A stretch of DNA of 64,000 nt, taken from positions 87,771,784-87,835,783 of the forward strand of contig OW804096.1 in the NCBI GenBank assembly GCA_942159475.1. Reading direction: 5' to 3'. The DNA comes from Sthenelais limicola. Its lineage: Eukaryota; Annelida; Polychaeta; Phyllodocida; Sigalionidae. Both the position numbers and the translations under genes were made by a program. Below the pieces are notes generated by a model. The model searched no databases. It had not been told where the DNA came from and was given only the letters and a program-made list of their open reading frames with translations. Shown piece by piece: positions 56,445 to 64,000 of this stretch; the stretch's first letter is position 1; the number at the start of each line of letters is the position of its first letter.

Positions 56445-59400
56445 GGTAGTGGACGCATGCATGTTTGCCCGGATCCATGAAGACAGAAAAGAGTCCCCTC
56501 TCTATCCACCCCGCCTTTGCGGTGAGGCATTCGTTAAGCAACAGCCTGACAAAGACTTGAATGCGCTTGCCAACGGGTGCGCAAAGGAAGTGGCCGGGGC
56601 GGAAAAAGCTCCTTTCTAAACGATGAGTTAGATTTATGGCTTAGGTAAGCCACACAACCATAGTCAGCTGTCACCGTGGCCGCCCCATGGACAAGGACAG
56701 TGGCGTAATAAATGATCCGAGCGCTGAGTATATGGAAACACGTGCCGCCTCTGTATTAGCACATCACACTCGACCAATGGGGTGATGAATAGGAGGTCAC
56801 ATGATCAACAGCAATCATGGCGGTTCCAGCTGGGATGGCACCTTGGCTGTGTGGGTCCACCTCTAAGACAGGTGCGCCTGGAGATTCATCAATGGACAAC
56901 TGACAAGTCGCTGCACAAAGGCACATAGATCATAGGCAAGAAATGTATATTCACCTGTCAAAGCTCACCCCCACTTCCCATTCAATCCTCCGTAAATCAT
57001 GTCAGACACAAACAGACAACGCAAGGATCCCCGGCATTAATTAACCGTGTTAAAGTTTTCTGCTCAAACTTCTCAACAATAAGGACCGGCGGATTGAGAG
57101 GAACAGTTGCCTCTTTTTAAACAAACAACTAAATAAGTAAAAACAGCACGTTTCTTATACTGATGATTCTAGCAGCTAATGGTAGCAGCTGGACTGTTGA
57201 AGTGACCCGAACAGATTGAGAGCTCCTAACTAATGTGAAATTAATTTAGAGCATGTAAAGTCGATCTGAAAGGATTTGTTTTACAAGATGATCTAAATAC
57301 TGAAGCTTGCCCTAGGTGATGTGTACCACCCAAAGTTGCTATTCTAGAAGTCTGTCCTTGATAACAAGACCTGACCGAGGAATAAAGATAAGGTATAGTC
57401 GTTCTTTGTACGTTCGTTACTTGACATCTATCGATGGGGACCCTGCCCGTATCCTATCAAAGATGCCCGTTCTAAACATCTCGACAAGATGTTCATTGAT
57501 TGCCGGATCTGAGTTGCTTGCCACCTCGGTCAATGTCACCTGTCCACAGAGTTATAACGAGGGGCAAATATTCGCTCAGACACAGGCAGCGATGTCACAC
57601 GATATTTCGTACCTGGTAACCCTCCAGCCTTACATCCTGGTGACAAAGATGAAGAAGCATCATGTGATATCTCTACATACCATCAAAAGTCTCCAGGAAG
57701 TTTTCAGTGGTGAAAGGCGTATGTACCCGCATAGAAAGGTGCAATATCAATCCAGCTACACCTTAGGTCAGACTTATTTCACTTCTATGATATTCATATA
57801 AAGAAGTCATAGATGCAGTAAAGGTCACCGAACTTGCTGGCTTGTTATACGACTAGAAATACTCTCATTCCAAACCATTATGCTTTAGATTGTATTAGGA
57901 TTAATGGATGTATGTAAGATTCCGAGACATAAATAAGATATAAGTGGCCATGAAAGGAGCACTGGAGGTCCAAGGGCAAAGGACTGCTATCAAGCAGCTG
58001 CTCCAATGGACTCAATGTGCTGACCCAGAGTTCATACCCACCTTGGTATGTTTGATAGCCAAGCTTTAGGGGTAACTTCATGTGACACGCAAAGATAAAA
58101 ACCAGGAATACTTCCCTTTATTTTCACTCTCATTTAATGTGGGGATAAAGGCTTTTCTCTCTGAATCGATTATATAATTTTACGAAGATATATATATATT
58201 TCCATGGACAATGGAATGATGGAGAAAAGGCTGTAAGATTTTGTTCTCACGAAACTGTTCCTACGCTAAATGGCGGTCAATCCAAATAGTCTCATGAGAA
58301 CTCTTCCAATGGGTTAACAGCTGGAGAGGGGGGTCATGGAGCATAGACGAGGCTGCATGGGCTACACTGAGATTGGCTGCCACCGGTACATAACCTAAGG
58401 ACATTGCGCCAAACATCAACTATCTCATGGGTCAGACTCCCGCACGCGTGCTGCTTTCATTTAGACAACTTTTTTAATTATGTAAGTCCCAGCAGAAAGT
58501 ATAGTCTTCACTCATTCTCTGGACGTGCTCACTGACGTTGTATACATATGTATCCTTTGTGTGAGAATTAAGCATTAGAATATTGTGGGTGGCGACTGTG
58601 AGAGGTAATAATAATTGAGAGTGTGACAAATGGAGAAAAGTTTCCATGAAGCTGCAAAAGTAATTTTGTCAAGTCTCCCCTTAGGTGTAAAAAAGCTGAA
58701 GAAAGGATTTCTCTGGGAATTACGCAGTTGGGCCTCATAACAAACATTTGGTCATTAACGAGTGAAGAGTAATTTCAAGTCCACTAATAGGGGTTAGTTG
58801 GGAGGTTGGCCGTTGCCACACCTGGCTTTGACAATCAGTTATCCTGATAATCCTCTTGTCCCTCATCACTAGCTCATCTTCTCCACCTTGAGATCATCAA
58901 CCTTCATCACAGGGACCAATCCCCCAGGCTTAGCGGTCAGCATTGGCTACCAGTTTGTCCCCAGGCTCCTGAGCGACTGCCGTTGGTGGACAAAAGACTT
59001 GTTAATGAGAGCTTGGAGGTCAGTTCGCCTTGATCCCAACTCCCTTGCGAACGCTAGGGAATGTCCTCTAATCCCCAAGGTCATTGCGTCTCGGGCTCAA
59101 GAGACGGTGAAATATGACCAGGGCGATGATCCCCTTGAACACCCACTCATATACTTCATGGGGATTTTCTGCAAGTTTTATTCACAGTGGTAAGTGTGAG
59201 CAGGGGCTTAACACCTTTTCAGAAGACCGCGAACACCTTGTGGGAGTATTTATTTTCTCTGCTTTTCTCCTGTTGCTGATCGCTGTGACAAGGCCTCCAG
59301 GGTGAAATATTACCACCCAGGTGCCAGGGCCGGTCGTCGATTGGCTGACCGTCAGAGGCGGATCCTCGGGGAGACTTTCACACCCCTGTCCACCTGCAGA

Positions 59401-59564
59401 TTATTATGGCCAAGATTGTCTGCTGGGACGAAACTGACTTTTGTCTATTGGGCACGCGCCGGCACTCGGCAGACCGCGCAGTGATTTATGACCAGCCAAA
59501 ACCTGATTCTCGCTTCACTCCGGGGCTACTCCAGCCCAATCACGCAAAGAACTCTGGGACGGAG

Positions 59565-59578
59565 GTTGCCATGTCAAC
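59565..59578 (+). promoter_or_regulatory. X-box-like site, one mismatch
   Basis: GTTGCCATGTCAAC has a perfect first half-site and one transversion in the second. Confidence 0.35.
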
Positions 59579-60873
59579 AGGAAATGGTTTCAATGTTGGG
59601 CTCTTTCGACTGAAACACAAGGCCAGCTAGATAGCGCAATGTAAAAATACCTCTTGGTTATTGCGTGAAGTATAAAAGCAACGGGTGTTTCTCACTTCAA
59701 AGTATCTCATTGTACTTAGGACAAATTTATACATAAACACGATGCGTACTCTTTATTCTCATTCTTCATGCGTTTAGCAGAGTGAAGTAGTTGGATGATT
59801 TATTGAAGAGTTTGTTCCAATATGATAGTCTACTCACATGACTGAAGGTTATTATTTTGAGATGGTTGGTTGATCAAACGGTGCACGACCAAAGTTGTCC
59901 TGTCAATGGGAACCAGTTGTTGCCTTCACTTTCCTTCCAAAATGGACAGGTAAGCTGTTCATCACAGAGAGGCCGTGTGTGGTGGGGTTCCCTGTGAGGG
60001 ATTTGTTATTCTTACCTTGCGCATACCGGGCGAGAAAATGAAACTGGGGTGGTCAGGAACTTGTAGGGTGTATCAATGGTAACACCTCCCCACCGCACAC
60101 ATTAAATCCATCATATTATTTGATAGCATAGCAGGAGATATGGGAAACACCTGAAGTTGCGCGGCTGGGACTACGCTAAAACCTCTTTTGTCATTTTCTA
60201 AATGGCAGGGGGTCATTGGAAACACGATTGCATGTATGAGACAGATATAGGCCTAGGTAAAGGGCTTGCATCAACGCAACAGTAGGACTGGAGGAAATAA
60301 AAATTATCTGACTATTTTCTATAGGATAAGAAGCAGGCATTGACATACTGCAGACTGAAGTGAGATGTTGCTCTTGTTTTCCACTGAAGAGGCATTATTG
60401 GAATAGTTTGTATTCAAGTACAGGTCGGAAAAGGTTCACCTATATCATCAGAGAGATGTTTCTTGGGGTAAAAACATTGCTTGCGCGTTTGTCATAAGAT
60501 GCCAGACCATAGACTGTTGCTAGTCCTTTCTCACAACCACAGAGGAAGTGGATACATATGGAATGCTAATACTGGCCGCGAAATGCAAACAGGGTACATG
60601 TGTATTTGAAGAGGGTATTATGAATGATGTAAGTTGCTGAGGTGGGTTCTACAGCCTCCGCAATGCACCGGTCATCGCTGACATATGGGAAGACCCAACT
60701 CTCCAGAGGTAGAACTGTCCAAATGGATACCTTGACGGATGCTCTTGTGATGGGCTTCCACTATGATGTGTGGAGGTTGTAGTGAAAGTCCGTAGTAAGT
60801 TGAATCTAAATATAAACAGAGTGCGTCTTGTAGCGTATGTATAGTCGTTGGGAGGCACCGACGAGAAGCTCCC

Positions 60874-60956
60874 AACTAGCTCACCAGGAGTAGTACCAAC
60901 TTAGTAGTACGCAGGAGTAGTAATTCAGATAGTAACGGTTGTACCGTAAGCTAGTT
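60874..60956. repeat. 83-bp palindromic element with nested hairpins
   Basis: The outer arms AACTAGCT (60,874-60,881) and AGCTAGTT (60,949-60,956) are exact inverted repeats. Inside are CAGGAGTAGTA twice (60,884 and 60,912), GTAGTAC twice, and a small hairpin ACGGT-TGT-ACCGT (60,935-60,947). No transposon signature such as a target duplication is evident. Confidence 0.55.
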
Positions 60957-63900
60957 CAGATTAACCCATTGACATGAGATCTCGAGGTTGTTGCCATAGG
61001 CCCAAGCATCAGCACTATATGCAACGAGCAATTTATCTCATTTCCAATCTTTCAACGGGGACGAAGGAATTTTAGTGAATTCTAAACAAAAGTGCCTTAA
61101 TCTGAACTTCTGTTGGTAATGTGTGCTGCCACTGCCAAAATAAACCATTATAGCTGTCATTCCGAGCGCATTCCTCTTTGATGAATTAGCCTACTTTGCT
61201 AAGTTTCTATAATGGGGTGTATGTCATCCAGACATGGGCCTTTGCATAAATGGCATGTGTGTTTTTGTTGCCTTGCAATGAATGTTCTTTGTCCACTAGC
61301 TACGGCTGTGGGCAAGTGTTGCTTCCAAATGAACCAATCTATCAAAACAAGATAAAATTCCCTGGCGGGAGTAAGTGTAAGATAATTATTGAGTGTCATG
61401 TGGTGGGAAGTGAGATGTTTGCGGGTGTGAGGTGTGCGAGAGTAATTGCCCGGATGACTTGAAGGGACTGCCTTTCGCAGCAGTTCTTGGATCACGGCTG
61501 GAACTATGTGGGTTTATGATTCAAGAGATGGGTATAGAAGAGATAAACGAGTCTACTAGAAGATCGTGTGTCGTCCTCCAGTACCCGAGAACGATGGGTT
61601 ATCTGTTCCGTAGGAACCCAGAAGCAGAGACATGCGCATGTCCTTTGCGCACACGCACTTCCGGTAATGGGGCTCCCTTCAGTGAGGTGTAGTGGAAGTG
61701 CATAACGTATACAGTGCAGGGATAGTGTATATTTTGTAAGTACTTATTGGTTGGGTTACTATGCGGGAAGGCGAGAGGAATGTAAGCACCTGAATACTCC
61801 AATACTCAATACATAAATGCCACGCTGGTTAGGAAGATGCAGTCTCAGCTGGAAGAATAAACAGTATCGGTGGCACCTCCGTTAATGATATGATCATATC
61901 TATGACTCACTTTTAAACAGGTTCCTACCATTTTTGTGATCTTAGTTCCAAGTTAATGGTCTGTTACGACATTAAGGGATTTGAAAGGGTACATTTTTAC
62001 GGTCATTTATTTCTGGTAACTTACGTACTTGCTTATCCGCGTGAGAACTTTGGAAAACGCAGGTGTCCCCTGTCTATCGCAACCCCAGACGCCTTATATA
62101 CAATAGCTCGCTCAGGGATAAACGTCATTTTAGAATTGTACAACGTTTGATCTTATAATGAAGTAAAGATATTAAATGGTTATCAAATAAGCCATTATCA
62201 GTGTTTATGGAAAAAACAACGGCAGAGAAACCTCAATCCATTTACTTTAAACTTCTCCTTAAGAAAGTTTGTGGGTTTCAGCTTCTTGGGATCAACTCGA
62301 ACAAACATGATAAATATTTGATTTAATATGAGAGAAAAATAAAATTGCTAGGTTTTCAAAGATATCCTGGACTAAAAGATGAATTGGGTTTATGCACTAA
62401 AACATCAACATCAGCAGCAAATCACCATGAACTTGAGGAGTTAGAGGGTGTACATACGCTGTCCCAGATACACCTTTTCTCCCTCTCCACGACGTCCTGA
62501 CCTCCAGGGGAGCAGCTCTTTCCCCCTCATTGCCAATACTAATAGGGATACACGGAGGTGGCATTTAGCTGCTCCTCTCAGAAAGCGCTCCAGTCACAAC
62601 TAATGACAGACAGACCCTTGGCGCAAACGCCAAGCGCCATCAAACGCCATAGCTGGCACTTCACTCTTGATCACATCTCAAACTCATTCTCTCGAGCTAC
62701 TCAGTCCTAAGCAACTGCTGCTCCTCCACGCACTGAATTATGAGCGAATCTGAAATAGATTCATCTGGTTGGCTCTGCTTTGAGTATTTAGTTGAAGGAG
62801 TGGTTTTGGAGGCGTTCCTTGCTATAGAGGTAGCAGCAGAAACAGCGGTATATTGTGATTCTCATGTAGTTGGGAAGTTGCAGTAGTTAAAGGAGGAGGA
62901 GGAGCCTGAGGAGAAGTTGGTAAGGGGTGCATGTGGGGTGTACAAGAGTTATGAGGTCCCCTGGATCCGTGGGAAAAAAGAAACACTTCGCGCAGAGGAA
63001 CCTCTCACCTTTACCTGACGGTCCTCCGCGTAGACAGGTACCCATCTACTTTAAATAGGTTAACTACCCACGTTCATGTGTTTCCAAGGCTACCGCGCAT
63101 CAGCCCAAAAACTCCGAGGTGTTATCAACTTTTTCTAGCGACAAAGATGTAACACCTAAATTTGTTGCGATGTTATATGAGTTTTAATCTTTCCCGAAAA
63201 CAGAAATAAGAAATATGTTAACAAGATTAATGGGAACACCATAGGTAATGGACTGGTAGTGCCAGGTTATGGGCGTCAGGACGTCGACCACTCAACTGGG
63301 ACAGGCAGTGGAGCAGGAGTTTCCAGGATGGTTTCTAGATGTGCCCAACATGCGCTGGCAGCTCATTCCATAATTTGCAAAAGTTGTAACTATCAGATAT
63401 CATAACGACACATACATAAGCTAACGCCTTATGATTTGTATGAGCTGTGTCCTTTGACTGAAAGCCATTTGACATTTCTCGATAATTCATAGTGCGAGCT
63501 TGTATCCGAGTGTGAAGGAGCTAAGTTCAAAATTACTCAAGATCGCAAAATATTTCCTTTGTGGAAGAGCTGTTGTCGAGGAGCAACAACATTAATTGAA
63601 GAAGTTATTTTAAACACTGTTCAGATTCCTGGAATATTGGTGCTGGAATTGCTGAAATGATTTCGAAAATTGACAGGAACATGAAAATGACATTTCTTCC
63701 ACTGAAAGAATATTGAGCAAGTCATGCATGTGGCTCCTCACAAACTCATCGGTCCTGTTCCGAATCTTTAATACAGGAGGTGACTTAAACTTCCGGTCCC
63801 TCCAGTGTGAGATATCCTGGAGGTGAAACTCACAGGAGTATGTAGACTCACAGGTAAATGTATAGCACCTGTCCTCCATGGCAGCCCGGCGCCTCTAGAT

Positions 63901-64000
63901 ACCTATCCGTAGACCATACATGGACCAGCGAGTCGCAGAATTTTTACGAAATGCCAATGAAAATGATAGTCACCACATGCCAGATATTATGTCTACGGGT

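Larger units (their letters stand above)
53448..64000 (+). other. Probable second intron of basonuclin, running off the window
   Basis: I searched for the next conserved segment (the [20 protein letters not shown] region of the family) and did not find it, so at least 10.5 kb of intron follows. Frames such as 57,316-57,801 (161 codons, plus), 58,888-59,193 (plus) and 63,610-63,879 (89 codons, minus) have no recognised domain and are not called as genes. X-box-like sites lie at 56,431 and 59,565 and a palindromic element at 60,874. Confidence 0.6.

Noticed and set aside
57316..57801. 161-codon plus-strand frame, the longest in the right half
   Set aside because: No domain, no homologue I recognise, and composition like the surrounding DNA.
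58888..59193. 101-codon plus-strand frame ending at a CAGTG|GTAAGT donor-like site
   Set aside because: The donor is good, but no acceptor or conserved peptide supports an exon.
63610..63879. 89-codon minus-strand frame starting MEDRCYTF
   Set aside because: It looks somewhat protein-like and has GTGAGT-type donor words nearby, but no family could be recognised and no partner exon was found. Needs conservation data before calling.

Overview
This is a window from an animal nuclear genome, and an invertebrate (probably protostome) is the best guess. Three things point there: intron-containing gene structure, two APE-type non-LTR retrotransposons together with a piggyBac-like and another short DNA element, and one unmistakable exon of the zinc-finger gene basonuclin. 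There are no bacterial operons, CRISPR arrays or recognisable tRNA/rRNA genes. Most of the open reading frames are chance ORFs in non-coding DNA.

Layout. Positions 1-14,100 form a transposon graveyard. It holds AT-rich short tandem repeats (0.7-1.1 kb), a long uninterrupted envelope-like (baculovirus F / errantivirus Env-type) ORF on the minus strand (2.9-5.1 kb), and a broken gag-like ORF with a Cys/His knuckle (5.7-6.8 kb). These are followed by a 471-bp terminal-inverted-repeat element (7.0-7.4 kb) and two related LINEs placed head to head: minus copy about 7.9-11.76 kb, plus copy about 11.88-13.9 kb. The minus LINE carries two later insertions. One is a 420-bp piggyBac-like MITE with a perfect TTAA duplication and an internal 34-35 bp tandem array. 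The other is a 0.39-kb piece ending in a GATAA tail. From about 14.1 to 17.3 kb no gene is seen.

From about 17.3 kb to the end, the window is best read as the 5' part of a basonuclin gene on the plus strand. The anchor is a 103-bp exon at 53,345-53,447 with canonical splice sites, encoding the conserved Cys-rich N-terminal segment that ends in CKHGWVAH. A candidate first coding exon (18,115-18,171; good start context, GTAAGC donor, matching phase 0) lies 35 kb upstream. The zinc-finger exons are not in the window. The intervening DNA is almost gene-free. It contains an unusual number of RFX-type X-boxes (seven full matches to the 14-bp consensus found by eye, three X-boxes within 430 bp near 28 kb). 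It also contains three AGGTCA-type palindromes at exactly 42-bp spacing (40.4 kb) and CTCF-like motif pairs (38.2 and 49.6 kb). This looks like a long regulatory intron of a developmental transcription factor. The regulatory reading is inference from motifs alone.
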